Source: Rhynchosporium graminicola (lineage: Eukaryota; Ascomycota; Leotiomycetes; Helotiales; Ploettnerulaceae). Taken from it: a DNA stretch of 64,000 nucleotides. Both the position numbers and the translations under genes were made by a program. Shown here in pieces: positions 11,360 through 23,700 of the stretch. Below the pieces are notes generated by a model that made no database searches, was not told the origin of the DNA, and worked only from the letters and a program-made list of their open reading frames with translations. Each line of letters opens with the position of its first letter. Position 1 is the first letter of the stretch. The DNA lies in assembly GCA_900074885.1 (NCBI GenBank), contig FJUW01000012.1, positions 992,001 to 1,056,000 of the forward strand. Reading direction: 5' to 3'.

Positions 11360-13300
11360 TAGTAGTTATAGTAGAGCGAAGATAAAGGACTTATACTATT
11401 TTAATATACTCTTGTTTAGCTTTACTACGTCGGTCTTCTTAGTTCTCTTTGAAGATCGTCCGCCCTTAGTATCCTTCGACCGGTTATAATTAACTATACC
11501 TATATCTTCCTCTATATTATTTAGCGTTATTAGTAATTTAGATTATATATCGTAGTCTGAGGATAATATAATTAGATTTATTATATTTCCTATATTAATA
11601 CGCGCTTTAATTAAATACGTATTTTGATATACTCTTATACTACTCTTTATTTCGCTCTGAAAAATTAGGCTACGTGCGTTTAAACGTTCACGTAAGAATA
11701 TAAAGTCCTTTATCTTACTATTTATAATAAGTACTTATCTTAGCTTAAGCGTATATAGTATTAGAGAGTATCTTAAAATCTAGAATAGAATTCCTGATAT
11801 TACGATCATTAGGTCTAAGTCGCGGAATAGTACCTTATATAGTAACCCCGGTATAAATTCCGTCTAGTAGCCCGGTCCGTTAATAATAATTCTTAGAAGA
11901 GCTATTATACTTATAACTATATCTAGTACTAATAGGCATAAGATTTATACTAGCTTAACTATCTCTAGCGTAATAGTACATATGACCTCGCTGAGTAGTA
12001 CGATTATAGACCTATAAGAAGTACTAATTAACGTGCTCGGTAGAGCGTCTAGAATAGCAATAGGGTTTAGTATATCTTAAAGCGCTCGAAAACATTCTTT
12101 AATAACTGCCTTAGTATCTACGTAAACTTGAATTATTAAGGAACGTCTATTATATAATATCTGAAGAAGATATAGTGCATAGTTAGCGCGGTCCCTATCT
12201 AATAGAGATCGGTTAAGTATATAAAGGAAGTCCTCTATTGATTTATATATACGCTCTATCTCTACTACAAGTGAAATATATATACTATAATATATTACAG
12301 CGGAAGCTATAGCTTATAGGAATATTTCAAAGCTCGGCTTTAAGCTATCGTACCCTCTTATTAGCGCGTTATCGAGAATGAATTATCTATCGGTTTTACG
12401 TTTTGCGATAATACTAATATCTTCTTTAGTCTTAATTAATAGAGATAAGGTCTAGTATAAACTATCGAATACTAAGGAAGCGCTAATTAGTTGAAATACT
12501 TTCCTGCTTACTTATATCTCCTCTTTATACTCCTTAATAAGTTCTAATACTCCGGTCTCCTTTAATTTCTTTTATCGTATCTTCTTTTATCTCTTTAGCT
12601 CCTATAGTTCTTAGAGAACTAGGTAGAGTTTATCTCTAAGATACTCTTATATAGTAACTTCCACGAAGTAATAGTACTAATTATACTATATCTCCTCTAT
12701 AATATTAGAAAGTTTAAACTTCTAGCTCCCGAGAACTATAATATCTCTATTAGGATAAACGATATATCTGATTCTTAAATCGGAAGTTATAAGACTATTC
12801 AGAGGAAAGTCGCTTATAGTAAGGCGTAGGCGGAAGGCGTCTCTAAAGGCGACTCGCTAGGAGTAAAAGTATCTATTAATTAGTGAAAAGTTAGCTAAGA
12901 ACTATTTAAAAAGGCTACTTATCGCTATATTATAGTAAGCTACGCTAATTAGATAGTCCCCCGGATATATACTAGTTAGGACGCGAACGTTACCCTAGGG
13001 GCGTTCGATAATTAGGACTAATTCCTTATCGCTCTAATATAGTAGATATAAGTATAACTAGTTTTTATAATATATTCTATCCTTAGGAGCTTTATAATAG
13101 AGTATAAATAGCTATTAGAGTCCTAGCGGGAGGTTACTATTTAGGTTAATATACTCGTAGGGGTTATCTAACTCTCTGCTCTATATAGTAAGGTTAGGGG
13201 GGATATCTTAAGTAACTCTAATAATACTACTTATCTTATACCTTAAACTATATTCGTTTCTCTTAATATCGGGATAAAGTAATCTGTCTCGAAGACCTTA
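11360..13300 (-). pseudogene. Extra RIP-degraded reading frame downstream of pol in TE1, unknown family
   Basis: After the chromodomain stop, a single minus-strand frame can be followed for roughly 600 codons, interrupted only by TAG/TAA codons of the kind RIP makes from CAG, CAA or TGG. Readable patches include NVRVLTSIYPGDYLISV, IERIYKSIEDFLYIL and, near the end, KGGRSSKRTKK. It is sense relative to gag-pol. No protease, polymerase, integrase, envelope-like membrane segment or zinc motif was seen. It may be a third element gene or a captured host gene. The N-terminal limit is uncertain because stops are dense above 13.2 kb. Confidence 0.6.
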
Positions 13301-13619
13301 AAAGACTCGTAGAACGTTACTTCGACGAATTAGTTAAGTGAAAGAAGATAATAAGTATACTAGGGATAATAGAGTAAGGGATTTAAGAGTTCTTAGTATA
13401 TTATTATTAGTCGCTATATTCGGTCGAAGGAGTAACTCTTATCGCGGTTAATATAGAATTAATAGTAAGAGAGTCGATATATAGTAGTAAGATTATTATT
13501 AATAGAATTTTATATACGTAAGCTAGATAGGAAGGAGCTTAAGTAAGTAAATAAAAGCAATAGTAAATATTAATAAGGCTAAATTTACTAAGATATACGT
13601 CACGTGGATAATTTATTAT

Positions 13620-16600
13620 TTGCGTATTAAGGAGCCCTCGAACTTAGCGACTAAGTTCAGTATATCCTCTTTTAATATTAAGGCAGGTTCCTAAGACGTA
13701 GTCTAATAACCTATATATTTAACCTTATAATATATCTTTCTTATCCTATCTCTAGGTTATTTTCTTAGTTCCTTACGCAGGATTTTCTTAATAATATAAT
13801 ATTTAGTACTATCTTTATCGTATATTAAGCTAAGTTCAGGTATAGTCCGATTAAATAGATCCGGTATAACTAGCTCTAAGTGTTCGATTAAGATTACTAG
13901 GTGTATATTTATCTATTCGGGAAGCTCTAGTTCGTAAGTAAGTAGGTTTACTCGCTTAATAATCTTATATAGTCTAGACTTAATAAAAGATAGCTTAGTC
14001 TAATTCTATAAGAGCCTATACCTAGAGTCTATCTCTTTAGCTAGTCTGATATAAACTTCGGCCCCTAGCTCTAGTAATACTAATATCCGGCCCTTATTAA
14101 AAGCAAGTTTTATACGAGACTATACTAATACGACTAACTCTATCGTATCTTAAAATAAGGTTTAATAGTTACGTATAAAGTCTTATCCCTCTTTTATAGT
14201 AAATATAAGAGTAGTAGTATAATTAGTAGAAGAGAAAGGGGATCGGGGTTTTTATCCGAATCTTAGTTTATAAGGCGTGAACCCGGTAGAGGTATTTTCT
14301 GAAGTATTAAGGACAAAAGATATAGCCGGTATAAATCCTTCCTAATTAGACTAATCGAAACGTCTAGTAATAGTATAATATAAAGTATAGATAAATATTT
14401 AATTAGACTATTCTGATTGACTATCTACTTTAGGGTTATTAGCTATAGTAAAAGCTAAGTTAATATTAGCGAAACTATATACGTCTCCCTAAAAACCGCT
14501 AGTAAATCGTATATCTCGATCTAATATTATCTTTTCCGGTATACTTATATCCGCGTATACGTCCCTGTAATAGGCCTTAGCCTAGTCCTCGCCTCTCTAA
14601 TCCTTATACCTTATAATAACCTTAATCTACTTTATTATCTGATCTATAAATAGTAAGATAGCGTCATATCCCTCCTAAGATACTAGAAACCTTATAATTA
14701 AGTCTATATAGAAGGTATATAGTTAAGTTACTAGTAGTAGAATTAGTAAGAGTATACTATTAGGTAGGGTTCTGCCTAGTTTTATTATATAGCAGATAGG
14801 ATAGCTAGCTGCGTAAGATTAGACTATACGCTATATCTTACGTATAAATACCTTATCCTTTAGGAAGTTATATATCCTCTATACTCTTACGTGAGCTCGA
14901 TTATTATAAGTAATACTAAGAATCTTTTTAATTAATTTCTTAGGTATATATATACGATTAATCTTATTAGGATTACGAAAGAATAGTAGCTTTATTCTAG
15001 TGTTAAATCGGAATAATTCAAAGGTAGAGATATATTCGTTTTAAGGAGACTTCTAATAGTTTATCTTTATTTTCTGATAGATCTGCCTAAAGGTCTTATC
15101 TATTAGAAGCTAGCGTAAGAAGGATACGACTAATTACTTATCTATATATACTATAGTTAAGTATAAAGTTATTTCGTTCTCCTAGACTAGGTAATAAGTT
15201 ACTTTTAGAATTAAAATATCCTCTTTTAAGGATTCGTATATAATATTTAATAATTCTTAGTTCTCCTTCTAGCGTAGTTAATATTATAGCTAACTTAAGG
15301 CGTTAGCGTTTAAGTAAGTCTTTCCGGCTCTATGAATTATATTTATTTTATAAGTGTACTTAGCTAGAAATAGGAACTAGTTATCTAGCTTAGTGCTCTT
15401 TTTGCGGGGATAGTCCTTGAAGTAAGTAAGTATAGCCTAGTGATTAGTATAGACTATGAAATCTGAACTATTAAGATATTATAGTGACTTCTCTAGCGCT
15501 TATACTAGTATACCTGTCTCTAGTTTAGTAGGCTAGTAGTTTATTTCTGCTATAGATAAGGATTTAGATAGAAATAGGACTAGCCTCTCTACTTTATTAG
15601 TAGTATCTATCTAGTGAAGAGCTATACTATACCCGAATTCCTTAGAACTATCGATATAAAGTATAAAGTCCTATCTGAAGTCAGGGAATTTAAGGGTTAG
15701 CGCTAAAGTAAGCTAGTCTTTTAATATATCGAATGCTAGTTTAGACCTATATAGCAGGTTATCTATATATTACTCGGAGTATATTTTAGTATCCTTATAA
15801 CGTTTAGCTTTCTAAGACCGAGTTAAATTAGTATATTCTTTATATCTTAGTTAGGGAAGCGGAATAAGTATCGCTTTAGTATAGTTACCTTATCTTACTC
15901 CCTCCTGTAGTATATTCTTAAATCCGATTATCTTAAGCTCTAATAATAGTAACAAGATAGCTACGTAATATAATATAAATTTATAATAGTACCTGAAAAA
16001 TCCTAGCGCTTTCTCTAATTAAGATAGGGTTCTTAGGAATTCCTAAGATTATATTACTTCTATCTTCTCTTCTAAGGTATTTAGCTCTAGTCTAGATACC
16101 TTATATCCTAGTGCCTTAATAGATAGTTAAGCGAAGTAGTATTTTCCTAGAGCTAGTATAACTCCGGCGTCTTCTAGGAGAGTAAGAGCTAGGTCTAGGT
16201 CCTTTATATACTATTCCGGTATAGTTAAGAAGATAATTACGTCGTTGATATAAATAATAATAAACTTCTAGAGGTATTAGCGAAATAATTTCTCTATGCG
16301 CGCTTAAAAGAACGCTAGAGTTATCGCTAGACTTATCGTCGCGATAGTAAGTATCTTATATCCCCTATGCGTAGTAACTAACGCTATCTTCTATTAGTCG
16401 GCAGGCTCTAAGGGCTACTAGAAGAAGGATTTCGTAAGGTCGATACTAGAGAAAATAATTACTCTACTTATAGCAGATAAGACGTTGTTAGCTTTAGGTA
16501 ATAGATATATATTAAGTATTAGTTTTATATTAACCTTCCTAAGGTCGACTATAACTCTTGGCTTCCTATTCCTATAGACGATAAATACCGGAGTAGAGGC

Positions 16601-17300
16601 TAGGGAAGGTTATCTAAGGGGTACTAGTACTAGTGAACTATCGGCTCTTATTAGGTCTAAGATTTTATCTATTTCCGCCTTATCCTTTTAGGATTATAAG
16701 AAAAGTAGTCTTTTCAGGTTATTAATCTTAGCGCTTTCCTTAAATAGCACTAGTATATTAATTCCGTTATTAAATCGTCCGAGTTCGTGACGAAATAAGT
16801 TCGTATAGCGATAGAGGACTTCCTAGATCTTATTCTTAATCTCTTCCCTAAAGGCGTTTAATATATCTGATTTCGCTATATCTTCTAGAAGGGGTCTAAC
16901 TAGGAAAGAGGTACTAGCTAGATACTTTCCTTCCGGTTCCTCCTTTACGAAGGGCTATCCTTCGTAGATACTAGCTAAATTTAGTAGTACTAGGTAATCC
17001 TTAACCTTAAGTATATATTTCTTAAGTACGCCTAGAATTATCCCTCTTCGTAGACGGATAGGAGTATAGCTAAGGTTCGCGAACGGAATTAGTATAAGAA
17101 GACTTATAGTAACTACGTTAACTACGGAACTAAATTTTCCGAGTAATATATCGATTTATAAGTAAGGATATATTATATAGCTAGCTTATTACTTAGGAAA
17201 TAAGCGGTATATTATAAGTAAGTTAATTCCCTCTTCTAGTTATACTATTACTATCTGCAGAAGATAGATATTAGTATACTTTAGGGCAGAATCTATAGTA
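13620..17300 (-). pseudogene. TE1 pol remnant: RT, RNase H, integrase, chromodomain
   Basis: Minus-strand reading gives an RT core ending in a leucine-rich block (DLALTLLEDAG) after Y-I-N-D-V-I-I-F. An RNase H patch follows (VYTNH, then KSTKLDNWFLFLAKY), then an integrase core (DRDIRF, NPKVDSQSE) and an IEHLE...W-EPA chromodomain. This order is the Ty3/gypsy chromovirus order. D-to-N and W/Q-to-stop changes are typical of RIP. A protease should lie upstream of the RT but was not pinned down. Confidence 0.85.
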
Positions 17301-20300
17301 TTCGCTACTTTAGTTATCTTAAGGAGTATATAGTTATTATTATCTCTTACTTACAGATAGTATAGCTTCTCTAATAACTCTTACCTAAAGTTAAGTTTAT
17401 TTTCCGAGAAAAAGTCAAGCTTAAGAAGAATTCCTCCTAGTATCTTTAGTATAATATAATAGTAGTACGTAGGAAACTATAGAAGTCCTTTACCGGAGAT
17501 TATCCTATATAAGATAGCTATCTCGATATAGTCGGAAATAGTAGGACCTGAACTTATACTAGAAAGACTAACCTATAGGCTATCTATCCTATATCGAGTC
17601 CTTACGGAAGGGAAGTACTACACTAGACTCGGCTTATTAATTAACCTAATAGGCGAAGTAATATTAGTAGTAGCTTCTATCAGGAAGTTATCTTTACTTA
17701 ATATTTAGATTCTAGTATACGTATTAGCTATAAAAGAAGTATTATTTAGGAAGATAGATATCTTATCCTTCGACTCCTAAGGTTATAGGTCCGGGATCTT
17801 TATAGTATAAGAATAAGAGATTAATATATCTCCTTCTAAGGTAATAAGTAAGATTATAGCGGAAGGGTTCTTAACTAGGACAAAGTCCTCCTCGGTTTCG
17901 TCTTCATAGGAAGGCGATATATAATTAAGTATAAAAGGTAAAGATAGTAGTACTTTATTTTAAATTTATTCTATCTTTTTCGCTAAAGGTAGCGCTAAAG
18001 TAAGTTTATTAAAGACTAATAATATTACTAAAATAGAGTTTAGGTAAGAATAAAGCCGCGAGGGGACCCTCTCTAGGTCTCGCGATAAGCTTTTCCCGAG
18101 TCCGCGGATAGGGAAGGACTTAAGGTTTCAGGCGATTTATTATCCTCCGAATTATACTCTTAATCCGCTTAATATAAGAATCCGTTATTAGAGTAATTAA
18201 GTATAACTAGTAATTAAGAATAATACGTATTGTAGCTATTAAAATTTCCGGTTATTAGTAAGTACTAAAGAGAGTACTAAGGTTAGTTTATTATTATAGG
18301 TACTTATAGCTAGTACTAGTATAACAGCTAGTTCTAATAGGGTTATCTTCCGTTACGCCGGGCAATTAGTACGGAGGCTAGTACTAATATAGTTAACTCG
18401 ATAGCCTTATCTCCCTCCTTCTCTTATCGTTACTTTCTTCTGAATTCGGTATATTCTACTAGTAATATCTAAGGTCGCGAATAAGGAGTTAAGAGTTAGG
18501 TAGGTGCTATTATCGTCGGATACCGTACTATTAGTACTATCGGTACTTAACTCTATCGTTCGCTTCGGGGGTCTCTATCTCGCCTAATACCTTAGTAGTG
18601 CGAATTATCTATTACTAGTTATTATAACTCCTATATCTCTTTAGTTTACTTGTCGATACGTAACTAAGTCTATAAGTAAGCTTCCCTCGCCTGATTCTCT
18701 ATATTATAGATCTTTAACTTAAACTCGTTTATCGTATTCCTATAGTCTTATAAGGGTATACTCGCCGCTAGACTTAGATCTAAAGCTTAATATATTTATC
18801 GGATAATAAAGTCTTAGTTTATCTCTCCTGCCTCGATATAGAGGTTATACTTATTATCTAAGAATTATCTTAGGGATAACTCCTTTTCGTCCTTAAAGGA
18901 GTACTTTAGAGTATCTGCCTTTTGTACTGCTATACTCGGATTCGTATGGAATTATAGTATTAACTAATACTTCTATTCTTCTAAGCTCTAAGATATAAAG
19001 CTAGTAATCTCTAGAGATAAGATACTAAGCTAGATAGCCGCCTTATCCTTTATATAAATTAGTAAGACTTCGAGGATAGTATCTTTACTATATCGAGCTA
19101 TTATTATATTAAGTATCGCGATATAGCTTATAACTAAAGTAGTACTATTAAACTATCCTATGTCCTGCGGGCGAAGTCGTCGATATTAAGTACTAGACTT
19201 ATATAGTCTATTATCTTACTATTATCTTCCCGAGTCTTAGGGGTCCGAGTCTTTCTTATCTTTAATATTAGTTATATTATTACTATATATAAAGTTATAA
19301 CGATAGCGATTTAGAAGAGGAATTTCTGTCTCGATAGATAATCGGACGGGTCCCGGAGTGCGAGAGATAGACAGCCTCGGTACTACTAGTATAGAAGATA
19401 TACGTATTGCTATTTCTGCCTCGGGAGGGCCGGCTTGAAATCGGGTTAAAAAGGAATTAAAATTTACTATTAACTTAATTGCTATTATTTTTAAGGTACT
19501 AATCGCCCTAATCGCCTTATCCTTTAAGTCCGCTAAAAGGCCGAGGTCTAGAGTACGAACTAAGGCTTTAGCTTATCTTAGAATTAGTAGGAGGATTAGC
19601 TTAACTAAGTATTTATTACCTCTATCCTCTATATCTTCCTATAAGGTCTAGATAAAGATAGCGTCGCTCTTCTACTTATTCTTAATATATACTAATACTG
19701 TAGCTATAGCTATTAGCGGTATAAATATAGAGCTAGGTAGCCGGTTTATTAGGATAAATTTATCTTATAGCTATCTTACTAATTTTTCGGCTCTAAGTAA
19801 GGTCTTATCTTTTAGTAAGATAAACTATCTAGGTAAGAGAGACTTTAATAATTACGATAACTAGTCGATCGGAGAAGTCTATCTTTAATAGAAGGAGGCT
19901 ATCGGAACTATTAGCTTAGGGAAGGCTTAGTCTCGGATTACTTATAAGTCGACCGGTAGAGATATATATTAGCGTTAACTCCGGGACGTAATCTGTATTA
20001 GTATAACTAGTACTCTCTCGATAGATTAATCTACCTCGGTATCTTAGACTTATCCTTATATTAATCGAGGGTTACGAGGCGCTATAAGGAAAGGACTCGG
20101 TTTAGGTAATAATCGTTATAGTATCTCTAGGTATTCTTAAATAAGGGATATAGAAGGGCCGGCGAAAGATGATCGGAGCTTCCTTTTCTATATTATTTAT
20201 TCTAATTCGGGTGTTATAGATAAAAATCTCCCCTAGGGGTCTCTTAAGCGGTCGTTCCTCCCTCGAGTACTATTTCCTCTAGTATTAGAGCCTCTGATAT

Positions 20301-20590
20301 AGCGGTATATAGAGTGTACCGCTAGTAAACCTCTATAAGTCTCTGGCGAATCGCAGGGGGTTCTAACTCGTATATAAGGAGTTAGTTGAAGGATAAGGTA
20401 TAAGTAATCCGGAGAGGATAAGGTTAAGAGATTAATACGGGGAGTCGTGCTATACTACCCTATAAGGTAGCAGTAGAGTCGTACTATAATAATAGAGCGC
20501 GAAACGCTAGGGAAGTGAGAGTAATTATAGTAGAATTAAATGAATTAAGTAGTTTAAAGACTTAAGTTACCTTACTTTCTTGGAATTACT
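17300..20590 (-). pseudogene. TE1 5' leader and gag-protease remnant
   Basis: This is the part of TE1 between its 5' LTR and RT. By position it should hold gag, and the protease near its lower end. It is heavily RIP-mutated, with stops in all frames, and no zinc knuckle was confidently placed. The assignment rests on position and element orientation. Confidence 0.5.
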
Positions 20591-20594
20591 ACTA

Positions 20595-20735
20595 TATTAT
20601 AGTACGGTCCTAGATTATAAAGTAGAAAAGTCTTGATTCTTCTAAATACTATAGTGCGAGGAGCTATCTAAGTAGTGATGACTAACAGATACTAAGTATC
20701 TGTCCCTATCCCGTGATATGTCCTGTCCCGTGATA
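20595..20735 (-). repeat. TE1 5' LTR (right copy), 141 bp
   Basis: It is the same length as 10599-10739 and aligns without gaps. Its plus-strand start is TA instead of TG, a RIP-type change. It is followed by the GCGGG target duplication at 20736-20740. Confidence 0.92.
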
Positions 20736-20740
20736 GCGGG
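20736..20740. repeat. Right target-site duplication of TE1 (GCGGG)
   Basis: It matches 10594-10598 and confirms that TE1 inserted as a unit at this spot. Confidence 0.9.
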
Positions 20741-20745
20741 GGACA

Positions 20746-20752
20746 CTATATA
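20746..20752 (-). promoter_or_regulatory. Probable original TATA box of the secreted-protein gene, displaced by TE1
   Basis: On the minus strand TATATAG lies 5 bp outside the right target duplication. With TE1 and one GCGGG removed, it would sit about 90 bp upstream of the ATG at 10518, a usual distance for a fungal TATA box. TE1 now puts it more than 10 kb away. The role is inferred from position and sequence. Confidence 0.5.
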
Positions 20753-23700
20753 GAAAAAGGTAGCGGTGCCTAGCACGAGTCGATTTTGCCTCACATTCCT
20801 ACGGAACGTACCTTTTGTGCACGAGAAACGGATCAATAAACTTTGAGTTCAACATTTATGGTTTGTAAATTGAGAGGTAAAATCTAGATCGTCAACAGTA
20901 GCACAAACAGCAAAGGTTAGATTATCACCTTTGATACTATCTATCCTCCCCACCTTCCTTCCCCCCGGTATAATTCCCCGTGTGGCAAGGGGATTGCTAG
21001 GAACTTTTTGCACCTTCGGTACGTATATCTGACCGTATCAAATCGCATTGTTGGGTCCAAGATTTGAGTGCAGCACTTTACGTCTATCAATTATGCGGAA
21101 GAGATCGGTACTCTAATACGGTAAGAACTAACCCGAGTTACCGAGGGGATAGTATGGAATTACGAAAGGTATTTAGTAGAAGGTTAAAAAGAAACTCGAA
21201 GTCCTGCCCGGTCATTCCCTAAGCAGTAGGGAACCGCATAATCTACTTCACAATCTCACAAAAGATTTCGGCCAGCCCGATCAGGCATTACCACATTATG
21301 TAATCAATTAGATATTCCTTGATAAAATACACATAATTTCTATTATTATAGCTTCTTAGCTACAAACTTATACATAATGAACATCACCAGCTTAGACTAT
21401 AGATTTACTGTATTACATCTCGATAAATCTGTAAAATAAAGTCACATGATCCGAAAGCCCCCACTGAAATTTCATTAGGCCCTAGCTTTTCGGCTACTTT
21501 CCTCCCTAAACTTGGAAAATACAAAGTACAATCGTGGTAACCCTTTAGAAGATTATGAACCATCAAATTTCCTATTTTACCAGGTATTTGACAGTTATCT
21601 AATTTCCTTATCATACGTGCGATTCACTTTTTCGTATGATAACCGTCAGACGTAATACTTTCTTAGAGCAGATCAAACTTCAACGTATGTGGAAGACCAC
21701 TTAGTTGAAAATCCTTGAGGAACGAAGTTCCAATCCTTGAGATTGACATGACTATCTGAGCTCAAGTTTGCGCACGCGCTCTAAATCAATTACAGAACAA
21801 GAACTTTAGTATGTCCTTCACCCTCCAAAGCATACTGCAACGAGCAGATTACCTAGGTAGTCAGTCTAGCATCTATTAAAACTATACTAGACAGTCCCCT
21901 CAGGCGCTGATGATTGTCTGGTTTTTCTAGCATTTCTTAGTTCTTAATAGCATAACAGCGCCGGACTTCAATTTCTACAATCACAAAATTCGTAATTTAT
22001 CAAAGGTGTATGATACTAGTTTTGGAGAGATATGAAGAGATATGAAGAGTTTTTCGCAACCGGAAATAACGGCTTGAGAATTGGAGCTTGTGATGCTTTC
22101 TCGTAGAGACTGAGATCGTCCGAAGGCAGGCTCATGCTCAAGCACTACTTGAAGATCACATGTTCAAGGTAGCTGTTGCAGATTAGGTAATTCCCATGAT
22201 GATCTCCTCAACGATTTCAATGGCTGGCTTCACCTCAAGTATATCCACTCCAGCAGGCATATCAACAAGGCAGCCAAATCTCACACGCGTCCCAAATGGT
22301 CCCAGAATCATAACAAATTCGGTCCGTAATTATTAGTATTTTCAGACGGCCCCGAGTGAGTGGCACAAGACGCGCAAAAGAGGCGCTGCTCACATGTCCT
22401 CTGAGCGGTGCTTCAGGCTGATTCCAGCCATTCAGGAAATCGCTTTCTTACTAATTCACCCTTCAAGAATTTCAAGAACGGTCATAGCTGACAACTCCTT
22501 ATGAAGCTTCTGCCAATGTAGCGGTGTAAGCACGAATACATACCTCATGGCGCTGGACATCATACAGTACCTTGAAAGACCATATAACAGGCCATCTCGA
22601 TGTTTGGTAAACGGCACGTAACCCGGGGAACTCTCCTCTCCCAGTCCCTCGTGCATAAATAAGGGCCTCAACTCGTGATTGTTATCTATCATAAAATGGA
22701 TCTGTACCAAACCTGGTAAGCGACGGGGATTACCTGGGCTCCTCTACCAGTTCTGCGCGCATCTCTACCTTGCTCCTCACCAGTTTTCCCACGAGTCTCG
22801 TTCCTAAAGTCTAGTAACCTCGTGGTATATGGCTGCGGCTGGTTAGGCTAAATGATTTTTAGCAGATGTATGCAGGGGTTGGGAATGGGCGGCGCCTTTA
22901 TACTTCCCCGGCGGCGCCTGTACGCTTAGGGATTAGCCATGGTTTGCGGCTCGGCTCTTTGCCAGAGTAAATATCTGGCGCAATATGTAGCTACGTAGAT
23001 GCTAAGTGTGTATCGTTTTTGAATCATAGCACATTTTTCATTTTGACGCGGATGCGGATGCGATGCAACGCTCGTCCATGATTGTTATTAGGAATGGCTG
23101 ATCGAAAGAGGTTGCGATGATCGAAAGTCAAAGTTTTGAGAGCGAGTCCTAGCTGGTGCATTTATACTTTTGTGGAGGAGGGGACGAATGAGGGGCCGAT
23201 TGGATTCCGGGTTGTTGAAGAAGGTTGGACGAGGTTTGGGATGAACAGGAAAATACGCAGCAATCTTCACGTCGGCAGCCTCAACCCCGTGAAAGCAACG
23301 ATGAGGACTAGCAATCATCATGCCATGGATCGTAAACACGAGTCAATTGCATTTCGCGAGTCAACACAGACAACTCTAACTGACATAAATAAGGATTCCC
23401 CGCGAAGTTTATTGAAGTATCAAACGCTCGAAAAGACTGACTTCCATGATCGAACTTCTTGAAACCTTGAAAAAAAAAAAAAAAGGAAGTCTATAGATCA
23501 ACACTCGGATGAACTGCGCCCGATGGACAAAATCCGACTGACTCGAGAATGAATCGCACAAGTGCCTCGCTTCAGACACCAATACCGGTGTTCCATCCGA
23601 AATTTCGGGACGGGCCTCTGTTTCAGGACCAGTTCACATTGTCTAGAAAAAGAAAACAAGGCGAGCAAGGCGTAGACACCCGATGTTTCGCGTACTTGCA

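Larger units (their letters stand above)
10599..20735 (-). mobile_element. TE1: full-length RIP-mutated Ty3/gypsy chromovirus, 10.1 kb
   Basis: Paired 141-bp LTRs and a 5-bp GCGGG duplication define the ends exactly. A primer-binding site of TGG type (now TAGTAGTAATTCC) follows the 5' LTR at 20594, and a polypurine tract precedes the 3' LTR. The order on the minus strand is gag (about 20.2-18.4 kb), reverse transcriptase with Y-I-N-D in place of YIDD at 16241-16252, RNase H near 15.4 kb, integrase with L-D-R-D-I-R-F near 14.51 kb, then a chromodomain ending near 13.6 kb. Every frame is full of TAG/TAA where TGG or CAG/CAA are expected, so it is dead. CA and TG are almost absent while CG remains. 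Its length is unusual because of an extra frame after pol (separate entry). Confidence 0.93.

Noticed and set aside
22456..22710. 84-codon minus-strand frame with nearby possible splice signals (about 22190-22800)
   Set aside because: Fragments look faintly coding, but no continuous exon chain or family could be found; at most a decayed gene.
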